A stretch of 64,000 nucleotides of DNA from Streptomyces sp. NRRL F-6492 (GCF_001280125.1 NZ_LGEG01000233.1:62001-126000); one strand, 5' to 3'; shown: positions 16,944 through 27,364, counted from the first letter of the stretch. The notes: generated from the sequence alone by a model not told the origin. Translations and numbers: made by a program.

Positions 16944-17771
16944 CCGCTTGTTGCGCGCCTCCTTGTTGCGGGCGGCGAGCAGCTCGTCGGCCGGGTAGCC
17001 GACCTCTTCGAGGGTGAGCCCGTGCGGGCGCACGACGTGCACGGCCGAGTCCCGGACGCCGGCCGCGAGCACCTTGCCCGGCCAGTCCACCGGCCGGTGC
17101 CCGTCGCCGACGAAGAGCAGGGCGCCGACGAGCGAGCGGACCATGTTGTGGCAGAAGGCGTCCGCCTTCACGGTCGCTTCGAGGACGCCGCCGGGCCGCC
17201 GCTCCCAGCGCAGCTCCTGGAGGGTGCGGATGGTGGTGGCGCCCTCGCGCTTCTTGCAGTACGCGGCGAAGTCGTGCTCGCCGACGAGCGCGGCGGCGGC
17301 CTCGTTCATGGCGTCCATGTCGAGGGCCCAGTCGTGCCAGAGGACGTGCCCGCGCAGCAGCGGGTCGACCCCGCCGGGGTTGTCGGTGACGCGGTAGGCG
17401 TAGCGGCGCCAGATCGCGGAGAAGCGGGCGTTGAAGCCGGCGGGGGCCTCGGTCAGGGACCAGACCCGCACGTCGTGCGAGAGGCGCCCGGCGAGCCGCC
17501 GCAGCAGCTTGTCGCGGTGCTCCTCCCACAGCTCCACGGGCAGGTCGACGTGGGCGACCTGCCCGCGCGCGTGCACCCCGGAGTCGGTCCGGCCGGCGAC
17601 GGTCAGCTCGTACGTCTCCTGGGACCGGGTCACGGTCCGCAGGGCCGCCTCGATGTCGCCCTGCACGGTCCGCCGTCCCCCGGCCTGCCTGGCCCAGCCG
17701 GAGAAGTCCCTGCCGTCGTACGAAAGGTCCAGCCGGACCCGTACGAAACCGTCCTGCACGTCGTCGCTCAC
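16914..17771 (-). CDS. truA: tRNA pseudouridine synthase A
   Basis: TruA makes pseudouridine at positions 38-40 of tRNA anticodon arms. The 285-residue protein has the catalytic Asp63 in [14 protein letters not shown], the N-terminal [17 protein letters not shown] and [14 protein letters not shown] 17771 with AGAGGA 8 nt upstream is the start. It lies 83 bp downstream of rplQ, so it is probably the last gene of the alpha operon, a common bacterial arrangement. The C-terminal codons overlap the converging plus-strand gene. Confidence 0.95.
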   Translation of the reverse strand: MSDDVQDGFVRVRLDLSYDGRDFSGWARQAGGRRTVQGDIEAALRTVTRSQETYELTVAGRTDSGVHARGQVAHVDLPVELWEEHRDKLLRRLAGRLSHDVRVWSLTEAPAGFNARFSAIWRRYAYRVTDNPGGVDPLLRGHVLWHDWALDMDAMNEAAAALVGEHDFAAYCKKREGATTIRTLQELRWERRPGGVLEATVKADAFCHNMVRSLVGALLFVGDGHRPVDWPGKVLAAGVRDSAVHVVRPHGLTLEEVGYPADELLAARNKEARNKRSLPGSAGCC

Positions 17772-17854
17772 GCGGAAGATCCTCTCAAACACACGGGAAC
17801 GGGCCCGCACCCCAGGGGGTACGGGCCCGCACACGGAACAGCCTGGAAGAACGC

Positions 17855-18340
17855 TTACGCGTCCTTCGACTCCTCGGCGGCCTCGTCGGCCTTGGTCTCC
17901 TCGGCCTTGGGGGCCTCGTCGGCCTCCTTGACGGCGCGCTTGGTGGCGGCCTCGGCCTCGGCGACGGTCGCCTTCTTGGCGATCTCGCCCTCGACCAGCT
18001 CGATCACGGCCATCGGGGCGTTGTCGCCACGACGGTTGCCGATCTTGGTGATGCGGGTGTAGCCACCGGGACGCTCCGAGTAACGCGGGGCGATCTCGGT
18101 GAAGAGGGTGTGGACGATCCCCTTGTCGGTGATCGACTGCAGCACCAGGCGACGGTTGTGGATGTCGCCCTTCTTCGCCTTGGTGATCAGGCGCTCGGCG
18201 ACCGGACGCAGGCGGCGGGCCTTGGCCTCGGTCGTGGTGATGCGGCCGTGCTCGAAGAGCGACTTCGCCAGGTTGGCGAGGAGCAGCTTCTCGTGCGCGG
18301 CGGAACCGCCGAGGCGGGCACCCTTCGCGGGACGCGGCAT
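17855..18340 (-). CDS. rplQ: 50S ribosomal protein L17
   Basis: L17 lies near the peptide exit tunnel. The 161-residue protein starts [20 protein letters not shown] behind AGGAGA, contains [17 protein letters not shown] and ends in an acidic, Ala/Glu-rich extension of about 45 residues seen in streptomycetes. It follows rpoA after a 201-bp gap that holds the duplicated rpoA end described below. Confidence 0.96.
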   Translation of the reverse strand: MPRPAKGARLGGSAAHEKLLLANLAKSLFEHGRITTTEAKARRLRPVAERLITKAKKGDIHNRRLVLQSITDKGIVHTLFTEIAPRYSERPGGYTRITKIGNRRGDNAPMAVIELVEGEIAKKATVAEAEAATKRAVKEADEAPKAEETKADEAAEESKDA

Positions 18341-18488
18341 GGTGTTTCTCCTTGTGATCTGCACCGGCCGTATGAGGTACCGATGTCAGTGTCCGAGCGG
18401 GCGGTCACCCGTCGGAGACCCCGCACCCCGGAGGGGCGCGGGGAACTGCGTGACCGGCCGAAGCCGGCCCGCAGCGCAATCGCGACCG

Positions 18489-18563
18489 TCAGTACTGCTC
18501 GGTCTCGACGTTGCAATCCTCTGGGGCGGACCCCAGGCGAATCAGTACTGCTCGGTCTCGACG
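18489..18563. repeat. 22-bp direct repeat of the rpoA 3' end, flanking a hairpin
   Basis: The last 22 bp of rpoA, including its stop codon (18542-18563), recur exactly at 18489-18510, 53 bp downstream. The 31 bp between the copies contain a 6-bp hairpin (CTGGGG-tccg-CCCCAG on the minus strand). The rpsK-rpoA junction shows the same layout. Confidence 0.8.
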
Positions 18564-19564
18564 AACCCGGCGTCCGCGTCGTCGTCGGCGCCGAAGGCGT
18601 CGGCGGCCGCGGTCGGGTCGAATCCGGGCGGGCTGTCCTTGAGCGCCAGGCCCATGCCGGCCAGCTTCGCCTTGACCTCGTCGATCGACTTCGCACCGAA
18701 GTTGCGGATGTCGAGCAGGTCCGCCTCGGAGCGCGCCACGAGCTCACCCACGGAGTGGATGCCCTCGCGCTTGAGGCAGTTGTAGGAGCGGACGGTGAGC
18801 TCCAGCTCCTCGATCGGCAGCGCCAGGTCGGCGGCCAGGGCGGCGTCCGTCGGGGACGGGCCCATGTCGATGCCCTCGGCGTCGATGTTGAGCTCGCGCG
18901 CCAGACCGAACAGCTCGACCAGGGTCTTGCCGGCGGACGCCATGGCGTCGCGCGGGCGCATGGCCTGCTTGGTCTCGACGTCGACGATCAGCTTGTCGAA
19001 GTCGGTGCGCTGCTCGACACGGGTCGCCTCGACCTTGTACGTGACCTTGAGCACCGGCGAGTAGATGGAGTCGACCGGGATGCGGCCGATCTCCTGGCCG
19101 ACCTGCTTGTTCTGCACGGCGGAGACGTAGCCGCGACCGCGCTCGACGGTCAGCTCCATCTCCAGCTTGCCCTTGGCGTTCAGGGTCGCCAGGACGAGGT
19201 CGGGGTTGTGCACCTCGACACCGGCCGGGGGCGCGATGTCGGCGGCGGTGACCAGACCCGGGCCCTGCTTGCGCAGGTACATCACGACCGGCTCGTCGTG
19301 CTCCGAGGAGACGACCAGCTGCTTGATGTTCAGGATGAGGTCGGTGACGTCCTCCTTGACGCCCGGCACGGTGGTGAACTCGTGCAGGACGCCGTCGACG
19401 CGGATGCTGGTGACGGCGGCACCCGGGATCGAGGAGAGGAGGGTACGGCGGAGGGAGTTGCCGAGGGTGTAGCCGAAGCCCGGCTCCAGCGGCTCGATCA
19501 CGAACCGGGAGCGGAACTCGTCGACGACCTCTTCGGTCAGCGACGGACGCTGAGCGATAAGCAT
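18542..19564 (-). CDS. rpoA: DNA-directed RNA polymerase subunit alpha
   Basis: RpoA forms the dimer on which core RNA polymerase assembles; its C-terminal domain contacts UP elements and activators. The 340-residue sequence starts [40 protein letters not shown] (shown by its key motifs [11 protein letters not shown] and [13 protein letters not shown]) and has the alpha-CTD from about residue 250 ([20 protein letters not shown]). It sits between rpsK and rplQ as in other actinomycetes. Confidence 0.97.
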   Translation of the reverse strand: MLIAQRPSLTEEVVDEFRSRFVIEPLEPGFGYTLGNSLRRTLLSSIPGAAVTSIRVDGVLHEFTTVPGVKEDVTDLILNIKQLVVSSEHDEPVVMYLRKQGPGLVTAADIAPPAGVEVHNPDLVLATLNAKGKLEMELTVERGRGYVSAVQNKQVGQEIGRIPVDSIYSPVLKVTYKVEATRVEQRTDFDKLIVDVETKQAMRPRDAMASAGKTLVELFGLARELNIDAEGIDMGPSPTDAALAADLALPIEELELTVRSYNCLKREGIHSVGELVARSEADLLDIRNFGAKSIDEVKAKLAGMGLALKDSPPGFDPTAAADAFGADDDADAGFVETEQY

Positions 19565-19681
19565 GTTGTGTCCTTCAGTCGTGGACGCCCACTATTTGAC
19601 GTCCGACTTGTCCTGCAAGGGTACGGGCGGCACGGCCCCGAAGAGCCGTACCGCCCGAAGTCCTGAACAAGCAGCCGTGCG

Positions 19682-19752
19682 TCAGACGCGGCGGCGCGGT
19701 TCACCCCCGCTCGCGCGGGGAATGCCGCCGCCCTGATCAGACGCGGCGGCGC
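19682..19752. repeat. 16-bp direct repeat of the rpsK 3' end, flanking a hairpin
   Basis: The last 16 bp of rpsK with its stop codon (19737-19752) recur exactly at 19682-19697, 55 bp downstream. The bases between can fold (CCCCGCG with CGCGGGG-type pairing around gag) and also pair with the repeat. It mirrors the rpoA junction. Confidence 0.7.
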
Positions 19753-20141
19753 TTGGGGGGACGGCAGCCGTTGTGCGGCGTGGGGGTGACGTCCTGGATC
19801 GAGCCGACCTCGAGGCCGGTGGCCTGGAGGGAGCGGATCGCGGTCTCACGGCCGGAGCCGGGACCCTTGACGAAGACGTCGACCTTGCGCATGCCGTGCT
19901 CCTGCGCGCGGCGGGCGGCCGACTCGGCGGCCATCTGCGCGGCGAAGGGGGTGGACTTGCGCGAGCCCTTGAAGCCGACGTGGCCGGCGGAGGCCCAGGA
20001 GATCACGTTGCCCGAGGGGTCCGTGATCGAGACGATCGTGTTGTTGAACGTGCTCTTGATGTGCGCGTGGCCGTGAGCGACGTTCTTCTTTTCCTTGCGG
20101 CGCACCTTCTTGGCAGCGCCCTGACGACCCTTGGGGGGCAT
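19737..20141 (-). CDS. rpsK: 30S ribosomal protein S11
   Basis: S11 forms part of the 30S platform and the mRNA exit. The 134-residue protein has [39 protein letters not shown] and ends [14 protein letters not shown], all diagnostic. It follows rpsM after 66 bp. Confidence 0.97.
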   Translation of the reverse strand: MPPKGRQGAAKKVRRKEKKNVAHGHAHIKSTFNNTIVSITDPSGNVISWASAGHVGFKGSRKSTPFAAQMAAESAARRAQEHGMRKVDVFVKGPGSGRETAIRSLQATGLEVGSIQDVTPTPHNGCRPPKRRRV

Positions 20142-20207
20142 CTATAACTCCTACGGGAGGTGGTCGGTCCTACAGCGAAGACCGCGTGGTCGAGCGTCCG
20201 CTGAGGA

Positions 20208-20588
20208 CTACTTCTTGCCCGGCTTCTTCTTGCCGGCGATGGCGCGACGCGGGCCCTTGCGGGTACGAGCGTTCGTGCTGGTGCGCTGACCGCGGACGGG
20301 CAGGCCACGACGGTGGCGGAGGCCCTGGTAGCAGCCGATCTCGACCTTGCGGCGGATGTCGGCGGCGATCTCGCGGCGGAGGTCACCCTCGGTGCGGAGG
20401 TTGGCGTCCACGTACTCGCGGATCTTGACGAGGTCTTCCTCGGCAAGGTCGCGGACACGGGTGGACGGGTTCACGCCGGTCGCGGCGAGGATCTCCTCGG
20501 ACCGGGTGCGCCCGATGCCGAAGACGTAGGTGAGTGCGACCACCACACGCTTTTCGCGCGGGATGTCAACACCGGAAACGCGTGCCAT
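20208..20588 (-). CDS. rpsM: 30S ribosomal protein S13
   Basis: S13 sits at the top of the 30S head and bridges to the 50S subunit. The 126-residue protein starts [20 protein letters not shown] and has [19 protein letters not shown] and a basic tail ending GKKKPGKK. It follows rpmJ after a 189-bp gap. Confidence 0.97.
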   Translation of the reverse strand: MARVSGVDIPREKRVVVALTYVFGIGRTRSEEILAATGVNPSTRVRDLAEEDLVKIREYVDANLRTEGDLRREIAADIRRKVEIGCYQGLRHRRGLPVRGQRTSTNARTRKGPRRAIAGKKKPGKK

Positions 20589-20777
20589 TCAATGGCTCCT
20601 GTGTTCTCGGGGGTCTGCTGCAGAACCGTTCCCGGCTGCCGTATGAGGTACAGGTCGGGTCCCCGGCCCCCGCCGGAGGTGCCGTCAACCGTGGAACACG
20701 GTCGGACGGGCTCTGCGTATGTACGTGTTGCTATGCGTCGCGCGAAGAACTGCGAAATGCAGGTCGGTCGGCGTGCG

Positions 20778-20891
20778 TCAGCCCTGGCGCTGCTTGTGGC
20801 GCAGGTTGTCGCAGATGACCATGACCCGGCCGTGACGGCGGATCACCTTGCACTTGTCGCAGATCTTCTTGACGCTCGGCTTGACCTTCAT
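20778..20891 (-). CDS. rpmJ: 50S ribosomal protein L36
   Basis: This 37-residue protein begins [19 protein letters not shown] and keeps the zinc ligands Cys11, Cys14, Cys27 and His32, so it is the zinc-binding form of L36. It is placed between infA and rpsM as in most bacteria. A C+/C- switch with a second, zinc-free rpmJ elsewhere is usual in streptomycetes but cannot be seen here. Confidence 0.97.
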   Translation of the reverse strand: MKVKPSVKKICDKCKVIRRHGRVMVICDNLRHKQRQG

Positions 20892-20954
20892 GGGATGTGA
20901 GGTTCTCCGGGTCAGTGCCACCACCCGCGCGCGGAGGCGGGGTGCGGGCAAGAT

Positions 20955-21176
20955 CTACTTGTAGCGGTAGACGATCCGGCCACGCGTCAGGTCGTACGGA
21001 GAGAGCTCCACGACGACCCGGTCGTCCGGGAGGATTCGGATGTAGTGCATCCGCATCTTGCCGGAGATGTGCGCGAGGACCTTGTGACCGTTCTGGAGCT
21101 CCACCTTGAACATGGCGTTCGGGAGGGACTCGATCACGGTGCCCTCGATCTCGATGGCACCTTGCTTCTTGGCCAC
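20955..21176 (-). CDS. infA: Translation initiation factor IF-1
   Basis: IF-1 blocks the ribosomal A site during initiation. The 73-residue OB-fold protein starts with GTG 21176 ([20 protein letters not shown]) and contains [18 protein letters not shown] and the C-terminal [12 protein letters not shown]. It heads the alpha operon, 63 bp before rpmJ. Confidence 0.97.
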   Translation of the reverse strand: MAKKQGAIEIEGTVIESLPNAMFKVELQNGHKVLAHISGKMRMHYIRILPDDRVVVELSPYDLTRGRIVYRYK

Positions 21177-21256
21177 GCTTCGCCTTTCGAATCGGCTACC
21201 TTGATCGACTTTCGCCGCCGCGTGCGGACACACGGGTACACGAGAGCCGACGCATC

Positions 21257-21286
21257 AGTCTACGTCAGGGCCCAGGAAAAGACGAA
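21257..21286 (-). promoter_or_regulatory. Possible infA promoter
   Basis: TTCGTC (21281-21286), 18 bp, TAGACT (21257-21262) on the minus strand, about 80 bp before infA. The -10 is good and the -35 weak. The rest of the 253-bp gap between map and infA shows nothing I can name. Confidence 0.35.
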
Positions 21287-21429
21287 TCGGGAAGTCTGCC
21301 CACCCGAAATGATCCTTACGCAAGCCGCCACCCGGTAGAAAACGCGTACCTTCCGGACCTGGGCCAACGGATCCGGCGCGACCGTGATTCCCGGCCCCGC
21401 CGCCCCGCCCCCGACGCCCGCCCCGGCCG

Positions 21430-22281
21430 TCAGGCCAGCGGGTCCGGCGCCGCCACGACGCCCAGCTCGGCCAGCTTCGCCCTGCCGCCGTCGACCGCCG
21501 TCAGGACCAGGGGCCCCTCCTCCGTCACGGCCACGCTGTGCTCCCAGTGCGAGGACCAGGTGCCGTCCGTGGTGATGACGGTCCAGTCGTCCTCCAGGAC
21601 CTCCGTGCGGGGGGTGCCGAGGGAGACCATGGGCTCGATCGCCAGGCAGAGGCCGGGGACCAGCTTGGGGCCCTTGCCGCGCTTGCGGGAGACGTAGTTC
21701 AGCAGGTGCGGGTCCATGTGCATCTCGGTGCCGATGCCGTGGCCGCCGTAGTCCTCGATGATCCCGTACCGGCCGAGGCTGTGGTCGCCGACCGCCGGCC
21801 GCGGCTGCCGCTTGATGTAGGTCTCGATCGCCCGGGAGACGTCGACCAGGCGGTTGCCGGTCTTCATGGCCGCGATGCCGGCCCACATCGACTCCTCCGT
21901 CACCCGGGAGAGCTCGATCAGCTCCGGGGCGTGGCCCGTGCCCACGAAGGCCGTGTAGGCCGCGTCGCCGTGCCAGCCGTCCACGATCGCGCCGCAGTCG
22001 ATCGAGATGACGTCGCCGTCCTTGAGGACGGTCTTGTCGTCGGGGATGCCGTGGACGACGACCTCGTTCACCGAGGTGCAGATCGTCGCGGGGAACCCGC
22101 CGTACCCGAGGAAGTTCGACTTCGCCCCGTGGTCGGCGATGACCTTGCGCGCGACCTCGTCCAGGTCCCGGGTCGTGGCGCCCGGCACGGCCGCCTCGCG
22201 GGTCGCCGCGTGGATGGCGGCGACGACCAGCCCCGCCTCGCGCATCTTCGCGATCTGCTCGGGGGTCTTGATCTGCACCAT
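21430..22281 (-). CDS. map: Type I methionine aminopeptidase
   Basis: Map removes the initiator methionine from nascent proteins. The 283-residue enzyme keeps the metal ligands Asp95 and Asp106 (SIDCGAIVDGWHGDAAY), the His in GGHGIGTEMH and the Glu in AIEPMVS and HWEHSVAV, and His77 in VVVHGIP. It lies between adk and infA, as in many actinomycetes, but a hairpin terminator upstream suggests it is transcribed at least partly on its own. Confidence 0.96.
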   Translation of the reverse strand: MVQIKTPEQIAKMREAGLVVAAIHAATREAAVPGATTRDLDEVARKVIADHGAKSNFLGYGGFPATICTSVNEVVVHGIPDDKTVLKDGDVISIDCGAIVDGWHGDAAYTAFVGTGHAPELIELSRVTEESMWAGIAAMKTGNRLVDVSRAIETYIKRQPRPAVGDHSLGRYGIIEDYGGHGIGTEMHMDPHLLNYVSRKRGKGPKLVPGLCLAIEPMVSLGTPRTEVLEDDWTVITTDGTWSSHWEHSVAVTEEGPLVLTAVDGGRAKLAELGVVAAPDPLA

Positions 22282-22330
22282 CGTGGCCGGGGCCTTTCCG
22301 CTGGGTAAAAAGGGGGACGGAACAACGATA

Positions 22331-22363
22331 CGGCCGCGGCGCCCCCGAGGGGCACCGCGGCCG
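22331..22363 (-). terminator. Terminator after adk
   Basis: CGGCCGCGG (22331-22339) pairs with CCGCGGCCG (22355-22363), continued by GCCCC/GGGGC inside. It begins 18 bp after the adk stop and separates secY-adk from map. Confidence 0.65.
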
Positions 22364-22380
22364 TGTCGAACGAACCGGGG

Positions 22381-23028
22381 TTACTTCTTGAGCGCGTCCA
22401 TCGCCTTGGCGGTGACCTCGTCCACCTTGCCGAGCGCCGAGATCGTCACGACCAGGTTCTGCGCCCGGTAGTAGTCGATGATCGGCTCGGTCTGCGTGTG
22501 GTAGACCTCCAGACGCCGGCGGACCGTCGTCTCGGAGTCGTCGTCGCGCTGGTAGAGCTCGCCGCCGCAGACGTCGCAGACGCCCTCGGTCTTCGGCGCG
22601 TTGTACGTCACGTGGAAGACGTGCGCACTGTCCTTGCGGCAGATGCGGCGACCCGCGATCCGCTTCACGACCTCGTCCTCGGGGACCTCCAGGTCCAGGA
22701 CCGCGTCGAGCTCCATGCCCTCGGCCTTCAGGACGGCGTCCAGCGCCTCGGCCTGAGCGACGTTCCGGGGGAACCCGTCGAGCAGGAAGCCGTTGACGGC
22801 GTCCGGCTGCTCCATGCGGTCCTTGGCCATCCCGATGGTGACCTCGTCGGGCACCAGGTCGCCGGCGTCCATGAACGCCTTGGCCTTGAGGCCCAGCTCC
22901 GTGCCCTGAGAGATGTTGGCGCGGAACAGATCACCCGTGGAGATGTGCGGGATGTCCAGGTTCTTGGCAAGGAACGCGGCCTGCGTGCCCTTGCCCGCAC
23001 CGGGCGGTCCGACGAGGACGATTCGCAT
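22381..23028 (-). CDS. adk: Adenylate kinase
   Basis: Adk balances ATP, ADP and AMP. The 215-residue protein starts [19 protein letters not shown] (P-loop 7-16) and has FLLDGFPRN and a long LID domain with CDVCGG. The first half of the LID metal site reads CRKD rather than CxxC. Its ATG overlaps the secY stop by one base (TGATG), so translation is coupled to SecY, the standard secY-adk arrangement. Confidence 0.96.
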   Translation of the reverse strand: MRIVLVGPPGAGKGTQAAFLAKNLDIPHISTGDLFRANISQGTELGLKAKAFMDAGDLVPDEVTIGMAKDRMEQPDAVNGFLLDGFPRNVAQAEALDAVLKAEGMELDAVLDLEVPEDEVVKRIAGRRICRKDSAHVFHVTYNAPKTEGVCDVCGGELYQRDDDSETTVRRRLEVYHTQTEPIIDYYRAQNLVVTISALGKVDEVTAKAMDALKK

Positions 23029-24347
23029 CAGCGGAGGAACCCTTCGTAATTGCGCTGCTGGAGCTGGCTCTCGATCTGCTTCACGGTCTCCAGCCCCACA
23101 CCCACGATGATGAGGATGCTCGTCCCGCCGAAGGGGAAGTTGGCATTGGCGCCACCGAAGCCTGCCAACGCCATCGTCGGCACGAGAGCGATCAGACCCA
23201 AGTACAGCGAGCCCGGCCAAGTGATCCTGTTGAGCACGTAGCTCAGGTACTCGGCAGTAGGTCGACCGGCCCGGATACCCGGGATGAAGCCACCATACTT
23301 CTTCATGTTGTCGGCGACTTCCTCGGGGTTGAACGAGATCGCCACGTAGAAGAAGGCGAAGAACACGATCAGGAGGAAGTAGGCGGCGATGTAGTACGGG
23401 TGGTCACCCTTGACGAAGTGGGCTTCGATCCAGGTCTTCCAGCCGGAGGTGGAGTTCGAGAACTGCGCCACCAGCGCCGGGATGTAGAGCAGCGACGACG
23501 CGAAGATGACCGGAATCACACCCGCCTGGTTCACCTTCAGCGGGATGTACGTGGACGTACCGCCGTAGGAGCGCCGGCCGATCATGCGCTTCGCGTACTG
23601 GACCGGGATGCGCCGCTGGGCCTGCTCGACGAAGACCACCAGGGCCACCATCACGAAGCCGATGAGGATGACGACGCCGAACTCGATCCAGCCCTGGGCG
23701 AGCTTGCCGCTCTTCTTGATGGCCCACAGGGCGCCCGGGAAGCCGGCGGCGATCGAGATGAACATCAGGATCGACATGCCGTTGCCGATGCCGCGGTCGG
23801 TGATCAGCTCACCGAGCCACATGACGAGGGCGGTGCCGGCGGTCATGGTGAGGACCATGACGGCGATGGTGAAGATCGACTGGTCGGGAACGACCTGGTC
23901 GGCGACGATGCAGCCGCTGAAGAGCGCGCCGCTCTTGGCGGTCGCGACGAGACCGGTGCCCTGGAGGATGGCGAGGGCGATCGTCAGGTACCGGGTGTAC
24001 TGCGTGATCTTGGCGGTACCGGACTGTCCCTCCTTCTTGAGGGCTTCCAGACGCGGGATCACGACGGTCAGCAGCTGCAGGATGATGCTCGCCGTGATGT
24101 ACGGCATGATGCCGAGCGCGAAGATGGTGATCTGCAGCAGCGCCCCGCCACTGAACATGTTGACCAGGCCGAACAGGCTGTTGTTGCCCTCGCTGGCCTG
24201 CTTGACACACTGCTGGACGGCCTCGTAGCTGACGCCGGGCACCGGGACGTGCGCCCCGAGCCGGTACAGCACGATGATGGCGAGCGTGAAGAGCAGCTTC
24301 TTGCGCAGGTCGGGCGTCTTGAACGCCCGGGCGAACGCGGTGAGCAC
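23028..24347 (-). CDS. secY: Protein translocase subunit SecY
   Basis: SecY is the channel of the SecYEG translocon; SecE is encoded at 59.5 kb in this window. The 439-residue protein has ten hydrophobic helices and begins [20 protein letters not shown], with [13 protein letters not shown] and [16 protein letters not shown] as family motifs. GTG 24347 has AGGAGG at 6 nt; the frame is open further upstream. It follows the spc operon terminator, so it should have its own promoter in the 218-bp gap. Confidence 0.97.
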   Translation of the reverse strand: MLTAFARAFKTPDLRKKLLFTLAIIVLYRLGAHVPVPGVSYEAVQQCVKQASEGNNSLFGLVNMFSGGALLQITIFALGIMPYITASIILQLLTVVIPRLEALKKEGQSGTAKITQYTRYLTIALAILQGTGLVATAKSGALFSGCIVADQVVPDQSIFTIAVMVLTMTAGTALVMWLGELITDRGIGNGMSILMFISIAAGFPGALWAIKKSGKLAQGWIEFGVVILIGFVMVALVVFVEQAQRRIPVQYAKRMIGRRSYGGTSTYIPLKVNQAGVIPVIFASSLLYIPALVAQFSNSTSGWKTWIEAHFVKGDHPYYIAAYFLLIVFFAFFYVAISFNPEEVADNMKKYGGFIPGIRAGRPTAEYLSYVLNRITWPGSLYLGLIALVPTMALAGFGGANANFPFGGTSILIIVGVGLETVKQIESQLQQRNYEGFLR

Positions 24348-24503
24348 GGTGCCTCCTGCGACCCCCGCGCTATGCGTCAAGGGTGACGGTCTTGAGGTTC
24401 GACGAATAGATGATTCAGTCATCGGCTCCGCGCGGGCATACCGCATGGAGCCTGGACAGTGCACGCCACCTTACCGGCGACCATGCCCCCCTAGGAACGA
24501 CCA

Positions 24504-24537
24504 ACCGGGGATGCCCCTTTTGAGAGGCATCCCCGGT
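24504..24537 (-). terminator. Terminator of the spc operon after rplO
   Basis: ACCGGGGATGCC (24504-24515) pairs perfectly with GGCATCCCCGGT (24526-24537), 28 bp after the rplO stop. It separates the ribosomal proteins from secY-adk, which in many bacteria are continuous. Confidence 0.7.
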
Positions 24538-24565
24538 CGGATGTTCAAGCCATCGAGCGGTCGTC

Positions 24566-25021
24566 TCAGACGAGCTCGGTGACGGTGCCGCCGGCGGCGG
24601 CGATCTTCTCCTTGGCGGAGCCGGAGACGGCGTCGACCGTCACCTGCAGCGCCACGGAGACCTCGCCCTGGCCCAGGACCTTGACGAGCTGGTTCTTGCG
24701 AACGGCACCCTTGGCGACCAGATCGGCCACCGTGACCTCGCCACCCTGCGGGTAGAGCGAGGTGAGCTTGTCCAGGTTCACGACCTGGTACTCGGTGCGG
24801 AAGGGGTTCTTGAAGCCCTTGAGCTTCGGCAGACGCATGTGGAGGGGCATCTGCCCACCCTCGAAGCGCTGCGGAACCTGGTAACGGGCCTTCGTGCCCT
24901 TGGTACCACGACCGGCCGTCTTACCCTTCGACGCCTCACCACGACCGACACGGGTCTTCGCGGTCTTGGCACCGGGGGCGGGACGGAGGTTGTGGGCCTT
25001 CAGCGGGTTGTTCTCCGCCAT
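24566..25021 (-). CDS. rplO: 50S ribosomal protein L15
   Basis: L15 is a late-assembly 23S rRNA-binding protein with a long flexible N-terminal arm. The 151-residue protein starts [19 protein letters not shown] and has [24 protein letters not shown] 25021 has GAGGAGG at 8 nt; it starts 1 bp after the rpmD stop. Confidence 0.96.
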   Translation of the reverse strand: MAENNPLKAHNLRPAPGAKTAKTRVGRGEASKGKTAGRGTKGTKARYQVPQRFEGGQMPLHMRLPKLKGFKNPFRTEYQVVNLDKLTSLYPQGGEVTVADLVAKGAVRKNQLVKVLGQGEVSVALQVTVDAVSGSAKEKIAAAGGTVTELV

Positions 25022-25022
25022 G

Positions 25023-25205
25023 TCAGTCAACCTCCTCGACCGTCACGAGGTGGCGGACGGTGTGCACCATTCCGCGGAACTCGGGGCGGTCCTCCTTGAC
25101 AACCACGTCGTTGACCTTCTTGAGGCCGAGCGAACGCAGGGTGTCGCGGTGGTTCTGCTTGCTGCCGATGTACGACTTCGTCTGCGTGACCTTGAGGCGA
25201 GCCAT
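25023..25205 (-). CDS. rpmD: 50S ribosomal protein L30
   Basis: The 60-residue protein ([19 protein letters not shown], ending [11 protein letters not shown]) is L30. Its ATG shares one base with the rpsE stop (TAATG), so it is translationally coupled to S5. Confidence 0.96.
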   Translation of the reverse strand: MARLKVTQTKSYIGSKQNHRDTLRSLGLKKVNDVVVKEDRPEFRGMVHTVRHLVTVEEVD

Positions 25206-25807
25206 TACGCACCCGCCCCGGCACGCGCACGGAGCAGAGCCGCGGGAGCGACGTCCTCGAGGGGCAGACCGCGGCGGGCCGCGATCTCCTCGGGACGCTG
25301 CAGGCCCTTGAGGGCCTCCACGGTCGCGTGCACGATGTTGATCGCGTTCGACGAGCCGAGCGACTTCGACAGGATGTCGTGAACGCCGGCGCACTCGAGC
25401 ACGGCGCGCACCGGGCCACCGGCGATCACGCCGGTACCGGGGGAAGCCGGCTTGAGCAGGACGACGCCCGCGGCCTTCTCGCCCGTGATCGGGTGAGGGA
25501 TGGTGCCCTGGATGCGGGGAACCTTGAAGAAGTTCTTCTTGGCTTCCTCGACGCCCTTGGCGATGGCCGCGGGAACTTCCTTGGCCTTGCCGTAACCGAC
25601 ACCTACGGTGCCGTCACCGTCGCCCACCACGACCAGCGCGGTGAAGCTGAAGCGGCGACCACCCTTGACAACCTTGGCGACGCGGTTGATCGCGACGACG
25701 CGCTCAACGTACGCGGTCTTCTCGGCGGCAGCGCCACCGTCGCGGCCCTTCCGGTCCCGCCGCTCGCCGCCACCGGCACCGCTTCCGCGGCGCTGGGGTC
25801 CAGCCAT
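25205..25807 (-). CDS. rpsE: 30S ribosomal protein S5
   Basis: S5 shapes the mRNA entry site and decoding fidelity. The 200-residue protein has a 30-residue Gly/Arg-rich N-terminal extension, the double-stranded RNA-binding-like part ([23 protein letters not shown]) and [18 protein letters not shown]. It lies 46 bp after rplR. Confidence 0.97.
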   Translation of the reverse strand: MAGPQRRGSGAGGGERRDRKGRDGGAAAEKTAYVERVVAINRVAKVVKGGRRFSFTALVVVGDGDGTVGVGYGKAKEVPAAIAKGVEEAKKNFFKVPRIQGTIPHPITGEKAAGVVLLKPASPGTGVIAGGPVRAVLECAGVHDILSKSLGSSNAINIVHATVEALKGLQRPEEIAARRGLPLEDVAPAALLRARAGAGA

Positions 25808-25853
25808 TGGATTTACCTCTCTCTGTTACGTCCGTTAGTCCCGGAACCGGGGC

Positions 25854-26237
25854 TTAGAACTTCAGCCCGGCTTCGCGGGCGGCGTCAGCCAGAGCGGCAA
25901 TGCGCCCGGCGTACCTGTTGCCACCACGGTCGAACACGACAGCCTCGACACCGGCGGCCTTGGCGCGCTCGGCGACCAGGGAACCGACCTGCTTGGCCTT
26001 CGCGGACTTGTCGCCCTCGCCACCGCGGATCGACGCGTCCAGGGTCGACGCCGACGCAAGGGTGTGACCCTTGAGGTCGTCGATGACCTGAGCGGTGATG
26101 CCGCGGTTGGAACGCGTCACGACGAGGCGCGGACGCTCCGCCGTACCCGACACGTTCTTGCGGATGCGGATGTGGCGGCGCTTCTTGGCAGCGCCCTTGT
26201 AGGCGTCGCCCTTGGCGATCTTCACACCGTATGCCAT
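25854..26237 (-). CDS. rplR: 50S ribosomal protein L18
   Basis: L18 carries 5S rRNA into the large subunit together with L5. The 127-residue protein starts at ATG 26237 ([20 protein letters not shown]) and has [20 protein letters not shown] and a Gly-rich C-terminal [20 protein letters not shown]. It starts 4 bp after rplF. Confidence 0.96.
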   Translation of the reverse strand: MAYGVKIAKGDAYKGAAKKRRHIRIRKNVSGTAERPRLVVTRSNRGITAQVIDDLKGHTLASASTLDASIRGGEGDKSAKAKQVGSLVAERAKAAGVEAVVFDRGGNRYAGRIAALADAAREAGLKF

Positions 26238-26241
26238 GGCT

Positions 26242-26781
26242 TTACTTACCAGCCTTTCCGACCTTGCGGCGGATGACCTCGCCCGCGTACTTGACGCCCT
26301 TGGCCTTGTACGGGTCGGGCTTGCGCAGCTTGCGGATGTTGGCGGCGACCTCGCCGACCTTCTGCTTGTCGATGCCCTCGACCGAGAACTTGGTCGGCGA
26401 CTCGACCTTGAACGAGATGCCCTCGGGCGCCTCGACCAGGATCGGGTGGCTGTAACCGAGCTGGAACTCCAGGTTGGAGCCCTTCGCGGCGACGCGGTAA
26501 CCGACACCGCTGATCTCGAGCGCCTTGACGTAACCCTGGGTCACACCGGTGATCATGTTGGCCACCAGCGTGCGGGACAGGCCGTGGAGGGCCTTGTTCT
26601 GACGCTCGTCGTTCGGGCGGGTGACGTTGAGAACGCCGTCCTCACCCTTAACGATCTCGATCGGCGCGGCGACGGTGTGGTTCAGGGTGCCCTTGGAACC
26701 CTTCACCGTGACCGTGCGGCCCTCGATGGTGACGTCCACGCCGGCGGGAACCTGGATAGGCAGCTTGCCAATACGCGACAT
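26242..26781 (-). CDS. rplF: 50S ribosomal protein L6
   Basis: L6 lies near the sarcin-ricin loop and the GTPase centre. The 179-residue protein has two repeated domains, starts [20 protein letters not shown] and ends with [21 protein letters not shown]. It is in its normal spc place between rpsH and rplR. Confidence 0.97.
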   Translation of the reverse strand: MSRIGKLPIQVPAGVDVTIEGRTVTVKGSKGTLNHTVAAPIEIVKGEDGVLNVTRPNDERQNKALHGLSRTLVANMITGVTQGYVKALEISGVGYRVAAKGSNLEFQLGYSHPILVEAPEGISFKVESPTKFSVEGIDKQKVGEVAANIRKLRKPDPYKAKGVKYAGEVIRRKVGKAGK

Positions 26782-26802
26782 TAGCTATTCCTCCGTTCCC
26801 GA

Positions 26803-27201
26803 CTACCAGACGTAGGCGAGGACTTCCCCACCTACGCCCTTCTTGCCTGCCTGCTGGCCGGTCAGGAGACCGTGGGACGTGGAGATGATCGCCACGCCCA
26901 GGCCGCCGAGGACCTTCGGCAGGTTGGTGGACTTCGCGTAAACCCGGAGGCCGGGCTTCGAGATCCGCTTGATGCCCGCGATGGAGCGCTCACGGTTCGG
27001 ACCGAACTTGAGCTCGAGGACGAGGTTCTTGCCGACCTCGGCGTCCTCGACCTTCCAGCCCGTGATGAAGCCCTCCTGCTGGAGGATTTCCGCGATGTGA
27101 GACTTGATCTTGCTGTGCGGCATCGTCACGCTGTCGTGGTATGCCGAGTTCGCGTTACGCAGACGAGTCAGCATGTCCGCGATCGGATCAGTCATGGTCA
27201 T
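26803..27201 (-). CDS. rpsH: 30S ribosomal protein S8
   Basis: S8 is a central-domain 16S rRNA binder and, in E. coli, the repressor of the spc operon. The 132-residue protein has [18 protein letters not shown] and the C-terminal [24 protein letters not shown] 27201 with GAAGG upstream is chosen; 27195 is possible. It is preceded by an unusually long, structured 220-nt gap. Confidence 0.96.
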   Translation of the reverse strand: MTMTDPIADMLTRLRNANSAYHDSVTMPHSKIKSHIAEILQQEGFITGWKVEDAEVGKNLVLELKFGPNRERSIAGIKRISKPGLRVYAKSTNLPKVLGGLGVAIISTSHGLLTGQQAGKKGVGGEVLAYVW

Positions 27202-27312
27202 GAATTGGCCTTCGGCCTCTCTCGCCGGGGTTTCCAGTGCGCCATCCCTCTCCCCACACAGGGGCGGGACGGGTGCGGCGCGGGGACCTACGGCGTAGTA
27301 AGTCGTACGGGC

Positions 27313-27364
27313 GGCGGACGCCCAACCCCACCAGCCTACGGCATGACGGGGGTGGGCCTCCGCC
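27313..27364 (-). promoter_or_regulatory. Large imperfect hairpin between rpsN and rpsH
   Basis: GGCGGA-c-GCCCA-a-CCCC (27313-27329) pairs with GGGG-g-TGGGC-c-TCCGCC (27348-27364) across two single mismatches. It lies in the 220-nt rpsN-rpsH gap, by far the longest inside the spc operon. It could be a regulatory structure or an attenuator; no T-run follows. Confidence 0.5.

Noticed and set aside
20142..20207. A stop-end duplication at the rpsM-rpsK junction like those at rpsK and rpoA
   Set aside because: I looked for a copy of the rpsM 3' end in the gap and found none.
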